Below the pieces are notes generated by a model. That model searched no databases, was not told the DNA's origin, and was given only the letters and a program-made list of their open reading frames with translations. A program made the position numbers and the translations under genes. DNA of 64,000 nt from Siphonodentalium dalli (Eukaryota > Mollusca > Scaphopoda > Gadilida > Siphonodentaliidae). Positions 1-12,116 of the stretch are shown here, piece by piece (within the stretch, counting starts at the first letter, position 1; each line of letters begins with the position of its first letter). Location of the stretch: contig CP136067.1 in the NCBI GenBank assembly GCA_032622095.1, positions 43,503,549 through 43,567,548 on the forward strand. The letters run 5' to 3'.

Positions 1-574
1 ATGCAGTGATACCATATGCATGCTATAGTATATGACCATAGTAATGGCCCAAATATGTGCAAAAATACATTAAAAAACATCATATAAAAAATTACTAGAG
101 TTCCGGGAAGGAGACATCAATTCTTTGGATATAGGAATGCTGATAATATGTAATTAGGGATTATCATTGTTGAACACATACTCACAGTTGACTGTTGAGT
201 TGACTGTTTGAGTAAAATTAGCCAAATGCTCCTCTTGTGTTGCTAGGTGATACACCAGGTCATGCCAATAGTTTATGGGTAGGTTAGATAGTAGTCACAA
301 TTATACGCTTAAGCGAAATTCATTACGCTTAAACGTAAATGCCCTATTTGTGCTTAAGCGCTTAGGCGCAATTCATTATTAAATGTGAATTTGGCCTCCC
401 ATAAATTCCTATGTTAAAACGTAACGAAAACATCGAGATATCTAACGATGTTAACCTCATTAATGAAACAACAGGTTAATAAGAGGTCTGAGTGACGTCA
501 GCTACTTCAGGGGTTAACATAACTTATTATCAGACCTGAAATTAGACCAGGTTTTCCCAGCCATGTTCAACGTC
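1..574. other. Unrecognised AT-rich DNA
   Basis: No gene or clear element is recognised. Positions about 300-380 carry a short degenerate repetition of CGCTTAAGCG-like words followed by aattcatta. Around 450-540 a weak inverted pair (AGGTCTGA and TCAGACCT) flanks a TGACGTCA site, which could be chance. Confidence 0.5.
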
Positions 575-620
575 ACAACGTGTTGTCCAATCAAAGCGCA
601 TTTCATATAATAAAACAGTG

Positions 621-745
621 ATCGCATTGTTTCTTGGTTGACTTGCCAGCCCTTGGAAGTCAATATTCTCCTCGGCCTACGGCCTTGGTGAATATTACCT
701 TCCTCGGGTTGACAATTCCTCGAGTCAACCTCGAAACAATGCGAT
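621..745. repeat. Inverted repeat, MITE-like hairpin
   Basis: ATCGCATTGTTTC at 621-633 followed by a TTGACT word is mirrored by AGTCAACCTCGAAACAATGC at 723-742. A second nested hairpin at about 663-698 is built on AATATTC and the palindromic GGCCTACGGCC, and CCCTTGGAAG mirrors CTTCCTCGGG. The whole 125 bp can fold on itself. This looks like a small nonautonomous foldback element. No target duplication was identified, so the exact ends are uncertain. Confidence 0.6.
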
Positions 746-1057
746 AATTGTATAATATTATATCCAATTTGACAACAAACACTGTCATTCCTATATATTA
801 ATTAAATACAGTGACCCTCGATGGCGAAATAGTTTTCGTTAGCTTATCGCAGATAGTTGCGTCCCGAATCTAGAAGTAAATATTTACAATTGCGCGTAGT
901 TCAGACGATGTTTTCTATGGAGTGGTAATGTCGATTTGTTTGAAATTTTCGGCGATGTTACTAGAATACTATATTCCTCCAGTTGGCATAGTGCCTGAAT
1001 ACTAACTTTCTATAGTTTCACGAACCCGAATAAGTACATAAATATGTCTTTGATATA

Positions 1058-1650
1058 AGCTGGATGAAAAATAGACCCAAATTCCATTATATACTTTTAT
1101 AACTGAATGGGTTAAGCGTTCGAATTTTACCGGAAGAGGCACTGCGTCCGGTTTAGTGTCGAAGCTCTACAATGCATATATGTATAGTTTCTTAAGAAGA
1201 CCACAACGGAAGCTGTCTATAGAGGCGCTCATTGTGGAAGTTTTCCGGTGCCCCTGGGCGACTCAAAGCGACCAATATAGAACCAAAATGTATAGTCGAT
1301 AAACCACAAAAGAATACGCAGTAAATCAGATAACAACGAACTAGAAAACAGTTACCAGTAATCCTAGCGACCAGAGAGAAGGAGAGTCATTTTTGATAAG
1401 CTCGCATTCAGCACAGGTGAGTTTTTGGTTACTTAAAGGGATCCAATGCAATCGCAATGGGTAAATATTCAAAAAATATAAAAGTCTGTGAGAACATCAC
1501 CACTAAGAAGAACATGGAGAAAAAGATAAATATTATTCTCATATTCATTGTTGATAGTTGTCCATTGACGAAATTTTGCGCTTTAAATAAAACCAGTGTT
1601 ATGTAAACAAAACTGTTGCAGTGACGTTCAACACATATCGCTAATCGTGT
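1058..1650. repeat. Dispersed repeat R1, copy 1
   Basis: About 590 bp matching 25,955-26,550 in the same orientation with scattered substitutions and small indels, starting near gaaaaatagaccc and ending near the words ttgcagtgacgttcaaca. A TATA-like word (TATAAAAG, about 1,479) is conserved between copies. A minus-strand frame of roughly 60 residues is also shared, but substitutions between the copies show no obvious codon-position bias, so I treat it as noncoding. No terminal inverted repeats were seen. It could be part of a longer element or a processed sequence. Confidence 0.75.
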
Positions 1651-1654
1651 TTGA

Positions 1655-1752
1655 ATCGTGTCGTCATTGACATAAATAATAATGTAAAGGACAATAAACG
1701 AAATTAAAATTCCCAACTACACCTTTTAGCGGACTCGGCCTCCGGTTCGCAC
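1655..1752. repeat. Dispersed repeat R2, partial copy
   Basis: About 95 bp beginning near cattgacataaataataatg and ending at cagttcgactttt-like sequence match the right ends of two longer R2 copies (3,930-4,026 and 32,243-32,345). It sits immediately after R1, so R1 and R2 may be neighbouring pieces of one larger, fragmented element. Confidence 0.65.
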
Positions 1753-2603
1753 TTCGACTTTTAATCCTCCCAGAAATTCCCATTATCTATAAATAAAACG
1801 CCCAGCGAACCATAGCTATCTAGAATCTCTAGGACAGTATACACACGGCGCGCGTAATGAAAGTATTTATGAGGGTGTGCTTACATTGGTGTAGATCTGT
1901 GTACATAACTGTGCGGAGTATTGTGTAGCGGATTAATGTGATCACAACATTATTACTGGTAGCGAACGCGGGCTCATCAGTACACAGGTAATTGACGATT
2001 CACAACGCGTCGCGTCAGTTTATGCCATGCAGACAAAAAAATTTCATGCACTATCAGCAGACCAAAACTATTCAGCTTATGCCGGACAGGGACGTACCTA
2101 CAGGGTCGGCGTTGGAGGGGTCCATATTGGAATTTACAATTGCTCCCGCCCTCTTGAACCAGACCAACCACACGAGCCTTGAACTACAAGATCAATTTCA
2201 ACAATAGTGTTGGTGTAAAATTTCCAACAAATTTTGTGTCAGGTATGAAATTTCTAACTGTTGAACAAATTTACCAAAGTTGGGGGTGCACGAGACACCC
2301 CACCCATGTCGCCACGTCCCTGGTGCCGCATCAGCATCGCTGTTCATATATTCAGTAGAGCATAGTCGAGTCTACGAGAAGCAGGAAACACGACGCACAC
2401 TTTCAGAATGCATTGACGCCGTATCAAAACATGTGTGCTACTCTGCGAATCTTGGCTTATGGTCGCGAACCGAATAAAGATATAATAAAATCGTCCCAGA
2501 TGTTAGCTCAACCATATTTTAAGTGTAAGGGTACGTTCATACGCTGGCATAGTTTCACTGAAAACTGCAGAAATACAATTTGCAAACTTGCCAAAACGGA
2601 TTA

Positions 2604-2745
2604 GTTTTTGCCAGCTGTCCACAAATCAATGTCAGTAGTGATCAATTTACGACAGCGGTGTTGCGTGATTGCTGACATATATAGCTGAGCTGTTTATACA
2701 CTATTAAGAACGCGTTGCGTATTAGTATTCTTTGACATCAGTGTA
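2604..2745. repeat. Dispersed repeat R3, copy 1
   Basis: Sequence starting tttttgccagctgtccacaa is repeated at 4,030-4,190. The second copy has an extra insertion of about 25 bp near its middle. No coding potential is apparent. Confidence 0.65.
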
Positions 2746-3635
2746 AGGATTTGTTTCGGTGGACTATTTCGTGCTTATATATCGGAAAAATTCCGACAAA
2801 TTTGATCTGATCCAGCCAATTTCAAATTGAATATGGACAGATCAGTTTCTCAGAATAATATTAATGAATTGTAACAGACGAAAGTCTGAAATAAAGATAT
2901 GACAGCATTCCTCTCATAGTTTAGGTGGTGGCAGTGGTACGTCCTGTGTAGCAAGGGGGGGGGTGAAATCTGACTTGCAGCTTGTTAACTCATATATTTT
3001 AAACATACTGTAGTATTTACATGTAATATTATATTATGCATTGCATTCCCGCAAAAAGTCGTCCAGCCATTGTCCACACTAATATATCGAAAGCAATTAC
3101 GCTGTCTTAAAATTTACATACTGCAACAATGAGACATCCGCGAAAATACATCGGCGAATACATATATCCTGCAAAAGTCTAATCGGCACGGCAATTGCTA
3201 GTACCTTTTTAATCATATTTCAATAAATAAAACCTCCATATCTCCACTGACATCTCCAGAACACGATCACAGAAAACGCCATAGATGGCGTAACAACGCA
3301 GTGAAAGTGGAAAATCTTCGTCAGTCTACAGCAAGTTCCGAGTGTTTGTTTATATACACCGTTTCTGTAACGTTTTGGACTTTTATTTGCATGTCACAGG
3401 TTACGAATTTGACAATAAAATACTAGTTACGCGTTATTTATAATCGGTATAGAAGAACAATGCTTGTCTATATTTTAATAATCTTTCTATATATGGCGAA
3501 ATTAACGGATGCGACTATTTTAAATAGTAAAACACATCGCGAAGGCGATCCGTATCTTTAACATCTACCTTTACTGTTGAGTAACCGCGATCACAGATCA
3601 CAGGAAAACATGGTGTCAATATGTACAAGAAAACC

Positions 3636-4026
3636 AATGTCAGAAATGGTAACGCGCTCAAGATCATATATTATATACCCATGATTGTAATTATAGAATA
3701 TAAAATATATTTGTTTCGCAAATGACCAACTCAGAATTCCGTTAAAATAACAACCAGCACCTACTTAACGAACCGGCGGCCGACTCGGCAGTCTCCGTCC
3801 ACAACCTCCAGTGGGCTGCAGAACGAAAAATGTCTATAAAAGTTTAAATATAAGACTGACCAATTATCTTTTTCATTTCTTTTATTTGCAATTCACATAG
3901 CTTGTCATACACAAACCAAAAATCAACATCATTGACATAAATAATAATGTAAAGGACAATAAACGATAATTGAAATTCCCAACTACACCTTTTACCGGAC
4001 TCGGTCTCCGGTTCGCAGTTCGACTT
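3636..4026. repeat. Dispersed repeat R2, copy 1
   Basis: About 390 bp matching 31,948-32,345 in the same orientation, sharing ggtaacgcgctcaa, ccgactcggc and the TATA-like word TCTATAAAAG (about 3,833). Short indels separate the copies. No terminal inverted repeats or coding frame were recognised. The conserved TATA-like word makes a promoter-bearing repeat such as a solo LTR possible, but no matching direct ends were verified. Confidence 0.7.
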
Positions 4027-4029
4027 TTT

Positions 4030-4190
4030 TTTTTTGCCAGCTGTCCACAAATCAATGTCAGTAGTGATGAATTTACGACAGCGGTGTTAGTAGTAAGTAT
4101 TACTTAATACCGGTGTTGCGTGAGTGCTGACCAAGCTGAGCTGTTTACAAAATATTAAGAACGCGGTGAGTATTGGTATTCTATAAGTAT
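4030..4190. repeat. Dispersed repeat R3, copy 2
   Basis: Follows R2 directly and repeats 2,604-2,745, with an insertion (gtagtaagtattacttaatac) relative to the first copy. The adjacency of R2 and R3 here but not at 2.6 kb suggests a fragmented composite repeat. Confidence 0.65.
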
Positions 4191-4438
4191 AAGGCCAGTC
4201 AAAATAATTTAACTTTATATGTTGGAATGTGAGATCCACTCCGAGTACTAATTAAGTCTGAATACGCAACGAGCCCCATCCGAACCACATGCACGAGTTA
4301 CAAGTAAAATAAGTAATGGTTAGAGCACAATTGATCCCACACAATGCAATAAACTGGAAATGTGCCGTGCGCTGGCCAATAGCCGGTTTGCCACACCCAA
4401 AAACGTGATTAAGTAAAGGATAATGTTCGAAGCAGAGG

Positions 4439-4495
4439 GAATTCGGTAAAAGAATAGACGGGGGCTTGCCCGAGTCTATTCTTTACCGAATTCCC
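4439..4495. repeat. Short perfect hairpin
   Basis: GAATTCGGTAAAAGAATAGAC pairs with GTCTATTCTTTACCGAATTC across a short GC-rich loop (ggggcttgcccga). There is one unpaired A in the left arm. It stands alone in otherwise unrecognised DNA. Confidence 0.7.
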
Positions 4496-7007
4496 GACGC
4501 TGAGAATATTATCTGACTTAAAACCCACTCATTGAATTGTTGTTGGAGCCACAGTTACTATCAATTGTGTCAAACATTATCTCTCTCTCTGCCTTGATTA
4601 CCTGAGTACACGCCCACAGTTCAGCACGGACAGTTTGTGATGTCCGTGTTGTCCACGATGAAAAGCAACACATTTCAATTATTATTTAATTCGAATTGGG
4701 ACTCGCCAGTTGATGGACGTTTCTTCCGAAGTTTGTCGTTGCGCTATGGATTCGGACAGTGTATGTGAGCAATATATTACTATATTTCTTTCTTGATATA
4801 AAGTTGCCCCATCTAATTCGACATCAAATACGTTAACATTCCATAATAATTTATCGGGCAATAAAACATGAAAAATAATGGTAATGATGTAAAAACGCTC
4901 TTTATTAAATGTGATTTTTCCAATATTCTGGCGCCAAACAACACGATACCTGGTAAAACTGTCTTATTATTAATAAGTCGAAAGCACACAAGAATCTTGC
5001 ATAAATGGGTTTACTGATTATTTCTCATTGTTGTCTTGTGTAGAATACGCATGAATAGAAGTATTATAGTGTTCAATCGTATGGGGTATTTTGAATTTTC
5101 AATTATTATCAGAAGAAACCTACATGGTGTACTTGCTTGAATTTTAAGTATCATCCTATGGTTTATACACATGGGCGTGACCAGACGTGACTCAGAACAG
5201 CATGACAATTTAGTTTCGCACACCCACCCCCTTCATGATGTTTCAAAAGGTATCATAACATTTCCAGTTATTGGACAATTCTTACATGACATGGGCCACC
5301 CCCGTTGTTAGCGATTTCCCATCGTATTTGCATGATTTCCAAATATTCACTCACCACGATGACCTTACATGTACCTTTAAGTGTCGCCCACAGAAGTTAG
5401 CAAATGGTTAGTGCGCAAATGTATGACATGTATTATCTTTTCTTCGAAACGGCATACAATCGCGTAAATAGTGACTATATATATCGTTCCAATATATAAT
5501 TGATTAGTCATCAGCGACGTGGCTAGAGGGCTCCTGTGATTTCCCGGCTGCATCCCGCCCCTTTTAACAAGACCGAGCTCCCAATGTCGTGTAATTTCAT
5601 TTGCTTCCCACCCCGTGGTTTGGAATTTCCTAACTGTACCAATTGTGGGGAGGAATCATGAAACAATTTGAGCCCGAAACCTGTAAAATCCTAGCATCTA
5701 TAAAAAAAAGTCTAACTCCATGAAAACTCATGCCTCGATTATTTTTTTTAAAAATCAGTTAATAATGGAATGTGGTATGCTAGCATTAACCATGGGGTTT
5801 TCGCAGTGAGTAAATGTGCACACAATTTTTTTTTCAAACACCAAAACCTCGTTTTAACTGGATCGCTGATGTTCAACAACGACACTTTCAATGCATTTTG
5901 CATACTTATGTGAACAGTATTGTAACATTGACAGTCATTTTATCGCCAAATATTGCTTGAATCTCGGTTCTGTTGACCATTTACCCCTTGAGATTGTATC
6001 GATTGTAAAACGACTCGTGCTTCAAGAAAAGTAAAAAAAAAAAATCCATGTCTTATCGACAATCAACACAAGAACGAAACCAATCCATTGTTCAACATTT
6101 TCTCTTGGTGATAATGATTTTACAGACCAATGCGAACGCCTTACGTACCTATAATGTTCTCCCTAAAATGTTCAAGTTCGGCACACGTGCTAGATCATGC
6201 CATGAATCTTTACTCTGGCTATATACCCCTGTATATATCATTTTCCATATGTTCAAACTCTGGGAACCATTTCTATTATCTTCTGATGGGGTTGAAGATT
6301 GAACAAACCACGCAGGGAATATATTTCTGTGTTAATACTTGTTCCTTGAATATAAATTCCCAGCTCGATGTTGCAAGATTTGTGTAGCTTTGTGAGCCAA
6401 CATCAATGAAATTCCAAGCGACGCATAGTACAATCGATTAATTCAAGTCCCCCAAACCATGCAAACTCGAGTTAGGACCTTTACCTGCTATAAAATACAA
6501 TGCTATTACGGAACAGTTATAACCGAGCATTATATGTTAACTGCATTTTTTTTCAATGTTATAAAACTTCCCTGTCAGAGCAACAGAAAGTTACCATGTT
6601 TTGAACTAGTGGAGTATGATATCTTGGCGAAGCCAGAGTAGATATGCATGACATGTCTATACACATGGATATACGCTATTCTGTTTCAATTTGATACTGG
6701 AAATGTTATATTTTTTCTATGCTTCACCATTGTATTAAAAATAACCATGTGAGCACTTTCTCGTTCAATAAGTAACGTATAGTTAAAATCTGTGTTAAAC
6801 GGTTTTGTGTTTATTTGACCGACTTAGGGACGTATTTAGATGTTATCTATATGTGTTTTAGCCTGTCTGCGGACTTTTCTAAATAGTTAGTCCAAATAGC
6901 TGTTGGTGTTTTTGTATCAAAGTTTGAAGAATTTTATTTTATTTTTTGGCTTGGCAATATAAAATCAAAATCGCTCAATATTTGTGAGTTTTAATTAGCT
7001 CAGCAAA
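4496..7007. other. Unrecognised AT-rich stretch
   Basis: No supported gene. Reading frames are short, overlapping and biased to low-complexity residues. A reverse-orientation AACGCTCTTTATT motif lies at 4,893-4,905 and belongs to the motif set concentrated at 18 kb. A degenerate tract near 5,570-5,660 has the words gaatttcctaactgt, which recur loosely near 2,250 and 31,100. Confidence 0.5.
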
Positions 7008-7461
7008 TTAAAGGTACTCAATCCGATTAAGCACCCCTAAAATTACTATTTCTGTGACTTCAGGGGTAAAAAAAAAAATTTGATTCGAGTCGAGTAACCC
7101 ACCCATCAAAGCTCAGAGTTATTAGATATTAATTTTTGAAGTTTGCAATTATGCGTACTAATAATTGCCCCTAAGTTTGTAATTTTCTCGAGATGTATAA
7201 TTTTCACAGAAACACTTATTCAAACAGGCGAAGCTGGATAACTCTAAAATCAAGCGTATTAATAACGCAAATTTTACTGAGACCATCATTTTGACGGCGT
7301 GTTTCTGGGCCAGAAACAATAGAAATAACAAAACTTCAAAAAACAATCTGATCACTATGAGCGTTGATAGGTAGGTTACTCGTCTCCAATCAATTATTGT
7401 TTATCCCCGAAGCCAAAGAAATCGTAATTTATGAGGGCCTGATCGGATTGAGTACCTTTAA
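7008..7461. mobile_element. MITE with TTAAAGGTACTCAATCCGAT termini
   Basis: The ends TTAAAGGTACTCAATCCGAT (7,008) and ATCGGATTGAGTACCTTTAA (to 7,461) are inverted repeats, and the inverted homology continues inward (gattcgagtcgagtaaccc; cgaagccaaagaaat). The 454 bp has no coding potential. Related sequence forms the core of the foldback at 28,590-29,334 and a half copy at 29,641-29,771. The termini contain TTAA on both sides, so a TTAA target duplication is possible but cannot be told apart from the repeat end itself. Confidence 0.8.
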
Positions 7462-7572
7462 GTGTTCCGATTTAATGCAGCTTGCCGACACGCAATATTG
7501 ACTCAACTTACATGATTGGGGGAGGAGCCACTCTATGACGTCACTCAGTCGATTTAATCCCTCGTGTATTCG

Positions 7573-7632
7573 TAAAAAATAATGCCGGGCATTCTTAAAA
7601 AATAATGCCCACGGGCATTCTTAAAAAAGAAT
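7573..7632. repeat. AATGCC/GGGCATT mini-hairpins
   Basis: Three near-copies of a unit combining aataatgcc and gggcattcttaaaaa lie in tandem. Adjacent units form small stem-loops (AATGCCGGGCATT; AATGCCCACGGGCATT). The tract sits just upstream of the retrotransposon complex. Confidence 0.55.
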
Positions 7633-7785
7633 GACTGTTGGCGTTAAAATAATGTTCATGCGATCAAAACGCTTGAGCGTTCTGCCAGATAAGAGCCCTG
7701 TCCGGACAAAGGGATAACACGCCGGTGGGTTTTAACATGAACTGAATGTGAATAGATATGTCCGAAACAACACGAACTGTTCCCA

Positions 7786-8625
7786 CTTTGAAGCGCCCGT
7801 GCGAATTGTTTGTTATGAGTTGCGGGTGGCTAACAATGGGATAATCATTGAACTATTCCTTCGGCCGCCTTGGGAATTGGTGTGCTTTACCAAACATCAG
7901 AGAACGATTGTAAGAATGGGAATTTTATGGGATTGTGCTCTAATTACAAATATAGACCTCATTTCGTCATTCTCATAATTTTGGTCATTAACTCTTTAGT
8001 AAAGTATAGTAAATGTTGGGACATTTTATAAGGGCTAGTCTCACTCCGACGTTTGCCGACACGTTGTTTGGTTGTTTATTGTCATTTAAAGGATTACAAT
8101 GCTCATGAAACAACAAAACTCTATCGGAAAGCCACCCCTATTGTGATCACAATAATCCAAGTCCTATGAAAATCGCGTAATAAATAAGCCGAGAAATAAA
8201 TAAATAATACCGCCACCCGTTGTCGGCTATCTCCGTCGCAAAACCTCGCATGACGTCAAGCGAGGTAAACTAATTAAAAACACGGAATCGGAGTCGGAGT
8301 TAATTGTGTCTACCTATATGACGATGGAAAATTCGGAATACACATCAGCGCGTGAGCGTGGTGGAGTTACTGCGGGGCATATCAATAGCATTGTGTACAC
8401 ATGGTTAATTGTCATCGCGCTGTGAGTTATATTCACTTGTGATTTGTCTTAAGCGCTGTTTGGAAAGTTATTGTTTTGACAAAAAAACTATAGAAGGCCG
8501 ATTGAGCGGGGTAGATAAAACTTTCGAGTCAAAAATAAAGCTTATAAAAACACGAGCAGGTATGTGAACTCTATTCGGGCGCGTGTTCACGATGTTGTTT
8601 TAATTTTCCGTATATATGCCCCGAG
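7786..8625 (+). repeat. U flank repeat, copy 1
   Basis: First of three copies of the sequence found between and beside the LINE copies. The first 200 bp is only about 85% like copies 2 and 3, but from about 7,935 onward the match is nearly perfect. It ends at the word ccccgag, where the LINE joins. It contains AATAAAGCTTATAAAAACACG near 8,535, which has a TATA-like core. No reading frame in it is convincing. Confidence 0.75.
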
Positions 8626-8643
8626 AATCGCGGATCGCTCGCT

Positions 8644-9388
8644 AGAATCGTGGATCGATCGTCGGAAACTCTCAATGCTTGGCGCTTTCTGTGGGCCAAA
8701 TCACGAGTAAGCATCAAAACAGTTATTCCTACGACGTTTGTATGATTTCATATCTGGTCTGTCAACGGATGAAACATCTTTTATACATGACATATGGCGC
8801 ATTCTATGCAAATATAATATGGAACATCACCTTATTGAATATGCTAATTCCAATGAATTTCCATCGCCCGTGGTGTGGAAACGCTTGGTAAGGACAGCTG
8901 TAAAGGAGTTAGATGAACTTGACTGGTATAATCGTATCTCCGACGACTCCTCTTTAACAGCATTCCGTACCATTCACCCCACGCTACGGACGATCGGTAT
9001 ATGGAAACTATGCTCACAATTTCCGGAGGAAAAATTTGTATTCCTCTTGATCGGTCGCATAATCGCACATACAGCTTTCGGACAAAATGATATATGCAAA
9101 CATTGTTTAGCGACCTACTCATGTGTAGTACAACATATCTTGTTAGACTGCCCGTCATTGCTGCATATTCGGAATGACATGTGGTACCACATCATTGACA
9201 ATTATGGCATTGACTGTTTCCTCTACCTAGACCAAATACCCCGTTTGCAGCTACGGTCTGCCCTTCTGGGATCGCCACCTAGAGATCTCGCTCTACTCTC
9301 ATATGCAGATAACCACTCTAATCTGTCTCGCTTGCTCGTTAGGACATCTGCATTTATGTGGAAACGGTTTCATTTTGATAATGGTTAA
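8644..9388 (+). pseudogene. LINE reverse transcriptase C-terminal remnant (L1)
   Basis: This frame reproduces the last roughly 245 residues of the reverse transcriptase encoded on the minus strand at 13,272-15,179. It includes the terminal CxxC-x9-H-x4-C knuckle (CKHC at about 9,096) and ends with KRFHFDNG. A TAA at 8,708-8,710 replaces the lysine of HEKASK and interrupts the frame. A 6-bp insertion near 9,300 adds two residues relative to the other copies. All catalytic motifs are absent, so it is dead. The same TAA is present in L2, showing that the two share a mutated ancestor. Confidence 0.85.
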
Positions 9389-9751
9389 CTAAAGTGACCA
9401 GCGCTCTTTCGGAGTAGAATAGCGTTAATGTTCTATTAATTCATTTACTGTTATTTGGTAAATTATCTCTGTCACATGTAGCATTGGCCAATTCAGTACC
9501 ATGCATCCTTCCGCCAAATATGTATATATTTAAAATTACCCATATTTCCTACATGTATACACTGTTTACAGTTTACGTACTATACACTTCACATAGCCTC
9601 ACTAAGCTCACTTCAACGGACATCCATGAATCTTAGTATTCTCCCGGATGCATGATCACACAAACCATACCCATGTGTATTCTCCCGGATGCATGATAAC
9701 ACAAGCCATACCCATGTGTAATTGTATGTGTGTATACATATATAGGCGTAA

Positions 9752-9752
<1 letters not shown>

Positions 9753-9814
<62 letters not shown>

Positions 9815-9842
9815 TTATCAGCAGACCTATACGGCTAAGAAG

Positions 9843-9903
<61 letters not shown>
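9753..9903. repeat. Twin (TA)n microsatellites
   Basis: Two TA dinucleotide runs, about 9,753-9,811 and 9,847-9,903, are separated by a short unique spacer (cagcagacctatacggctaag). The same pair occurs in L4 at 16,081-16,214 with different run lengths, so it belongs to the LINE 3' UTR and has changed length since duplication. Apparent YI-rich peptides here are artefacts. Confidence 0.9.
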
Positions 9904-9905
<2 letters not shown>

Positions 9906-10139
9906 GTGTATAGGTGTATATATACATATGCATGTGTATATATATATATATATGTATATTCATGCCATATAACTTTCGCAATTATCCAAACTTTGGAGTT
10001 ATCTCGCTTGCACTTCAGATAACCGTCTTAACAAAGCATAACCTTTCTTTAACACAGCATAAAACGTCCCGCTTCAGCTCAATGCGAATTATTCCATACC
10101 CTTTACTTCATCATACAGCCATGTTCCATATATGCCTTG

Positions 10140-10480
10140 GTGTATATTTAATCAGATATACATGCACATATAAACGTGCATATATAGGTACCTGACCGTT
10201 ACATATTTATTCATATATGTGTGTGTTGGTGTGTGTATGTCTACGTGAATGTATGTATATGAATATAAGCATATATATGTAAATGAACATTTATATATAT
10301 GTATATAACCATGCATATATTCACGAGTTCTGGCGCGGCTGTGTACGTGCATTTGCGCTCTCGCGCGCATTTATATGTGTTTTCATGTATATTTTCGTAT
10401 ATATATGTATATATGAGTATATACATGGGTATGTATATGTATGTATGTGTGTATCTATGTTTATGTATGTATGTGAGGGT
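10140..10480. repeat. Alternating purine-pyrimidine tract in LINE 3' UTR
   Basis: A long run of TG, TA and CA steps (tatgtatgtgtgtatctatg-like) with few breaks. It recurs at 16,455-16,800 and, inverted, at 12,240-12,700, so it is a fixed part of this LINE family's 3' UTR. Such sequence can favour Z-DNA or cruciforms. The overlapping frames on both strands are fortuitous. Confidence 0.7.
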
Positions 10481-10714
10481 GGGCGTGTATGTGAATGTGC
10501 GGATGTGTGATCGTGCCGGTGCTCGTGAGGGTATACATACTTATATGCCCTCAAATATGTTCGTATTTGTCTTTGTCAGTCAAATTATATAACCCTATAT
10601 ATTGTATAGCCAAATTCCTGCATGCAGGATGTATTTGTGTTCTCAATTTATTTATAATGTTTATATATATGCTCTTCATTATATGGAGGAATAAAGATAT
10701 ATATATATATATAT

Positions 10715-11646
10715 GTGCCTGCTTAGTATATTAGAGGTGCATACATAGTAACGGCGTATAATGGCAGTGTGTTTGGGGGAAGCAGAGCGCTGTTCGTGCC
10801 CCTGGTAATTGAAGCAACTTCGAAGCGACCGTGCGATTTGTCTGTTGTGAGTTGAGTGTGCCTAACAATGGGGTAATCATTGAACTATTCATTCGCCAGC
10901 CTTGGGAATCGGTGTGCTTTACCAAAAATCAGGGAACGATTGCAACAATGGGATTGTGCTCTAATTACAAATATAGACCTCATTTCGTCATTCTCATAAT
11001 TTTGGTCATTAACTCTTTAGTAAAGTATAGTAAATGTTGGGACATTTTATAAGGGCTAGTCTCACTCCGACGTTTGCTAACACGTTGTTTGGTTGTTTAT
11101 TGTCATTTAAAGGATTACAATGCTCATGAAACAACAAAACTCTATCGGAAAGCCACCCCTATTGTGATCACAATAATCCAAGTCCTATGAAAATCGCGTA
11201 ATAAATAAGCCGAGAAATAAATAAATAATACCGCCACCCGTTGTCGGCTATCTCCGTCGCAAAACCTCGCATGACGTCAAGCGAGGTAAACTAATTAAAA
11301 ACACGGAATCGGAGTCGGAGTTAATTGTGTCTACCTATATGACGATGGAAAATTCGGAATACACATCAGCGCGTGAGCGTGGTGGAGTTACTGCGGGGCA
11401 TATCAATAGCATTGTGTACACATGGTTAATTGTCATCGCGCTGTGAGTTATATTCACTTGTGATTTGTCTTAAGCGCTGTTTGGAAAGTTATTGTTTTGA
11501 CAAAAAAACTATAGAAGGCCGATTGAGCGGGGTAGATAAAACTTTCGAGTCAAAAATAAAGCTTATAAAAACACGAGCAGGTATGTGAACTCTATTCGGG
11601 CGCGTGTTCACGATGTTGTTTTAATTTTCCGTATATATGCCCCGAG
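10715..11646 (+). repeat. U flank repeat, copy 2
   Basis: Lies between L1 and L2. It is essentially identical to copy 3 (17,027-17,957), including the first 100 bases after the LINE tail (gtgcctgcttagtatattag). It matches copy 1 well only in its last 700 bp. It joins L2 at the same ccccgag word as copy 1, which supports tandem duplication of an L+U block. Confidence 0.85.
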
Positions 11647-11662
11647 AATCGCGGATCGCTCG

Positions 11663-12116
11663 CTAGAATCGTGGATCGATCGTCGGAAACTCTCAATGCT
11701 TGGCGCTTTCTGTGGGCCAAATCACGAGTAAGCATCAAAACAGTTATTCCTACGACGTTTGTATGATTTCATATCTGGTCTGTCAACGGATGAAACATCT
11801 TTTATACATGACATATGGCGCATTCTATGCAAATATAATATGGAACATCACCTTATTGAATATGCTAATTCCAATGAATTTCCATCGCCCGTGGTGTGGA
11901 AACGCTTGGTAAGGACAGCTGTAAAGGAGTTAGATGAACTTGACTGGTATAATCGTATCTCCGACGACTCCTCTTTAACAGCATTCCGTACCATTCACCC
12001 CACGCTACGGACGATCGGTATATGGAAACTATGCTCACAATTTCCGGAGGAAAAATTTGTATTCCTCTTGATCGGTCGCATAATCGCACATACAGCTTTC
12101 GGACAAAATGATATAT
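11663..12116 (+). mobile_element. LINE copy L2, left part (interrupted)
   Basis: Repeats L1 at an offset of 3,021 bp, including the same premature TAA. Its homology stops at 12,116, where an inverted LINE has inserted. The rest of this copy resumes at 15,210 (L4). The last 220 bp (11,897-12,116) is repeated at the start of L4 and is read as the target-site duplication. Confidence 0.85.
11897..12116 (+). repeat. Left copy of ~220-bp target-site duplication
   Basis: Begins at TGGAAACGCTTGG and ends at ACAAAATGATATAT. The same segment is found at 15,210-15,429 with the same spacing between landmarks. The two copies bracket the inverted LINE exactly. Confidence 0.75.

Larger units (their letters stand above)
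8642..10714 (+). mobile_element. LINE copy L1, 5'-truncated
   Basis: A non-LTR retrotransposon fragment retaining only the C-terminal part of the reverse transcriptase frame, a 3' UTR of about 1.3 kb and an AT-repeat tail (10,697-10,714). Its start matches residues WIDRRKLSMLGAFCGPN of the inverted copy; everything upstream is missing, which is the usual result of incomplete target-primed reverse transcription. About 16 bases of filler separate it from flank U. The 3' UTR contains two (TA)n tracts, a doubled 40-bp unit with cccggatgcatga, and a long alternating TG/TA region. The tandem partner L2 starts 3,021 bp downstream. Confidence 0.85.

Noticed and set aside
1429-1716. Hydrophobic 95-residue minus-strand frame, also at 26,245-26,595
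   Set aside because: It lies in dispersed repeat R1; the two copies diverge at all codon positions and outside about 60 shared residues the frames differ, so a membrane protein gene is not supported.
6048-6387. Overlapping 84- and 85-residue frames
   Set aside because: They overlap in two frames, use atypical residues, and show no domain, splice pattern or conservation in the window.
9648-10592. YI-rich and Cys/Met-rich small proteins
   Set aside because: These are frames through (TA)n and TG/TA alternating DNA in the LINE 3' UTR.
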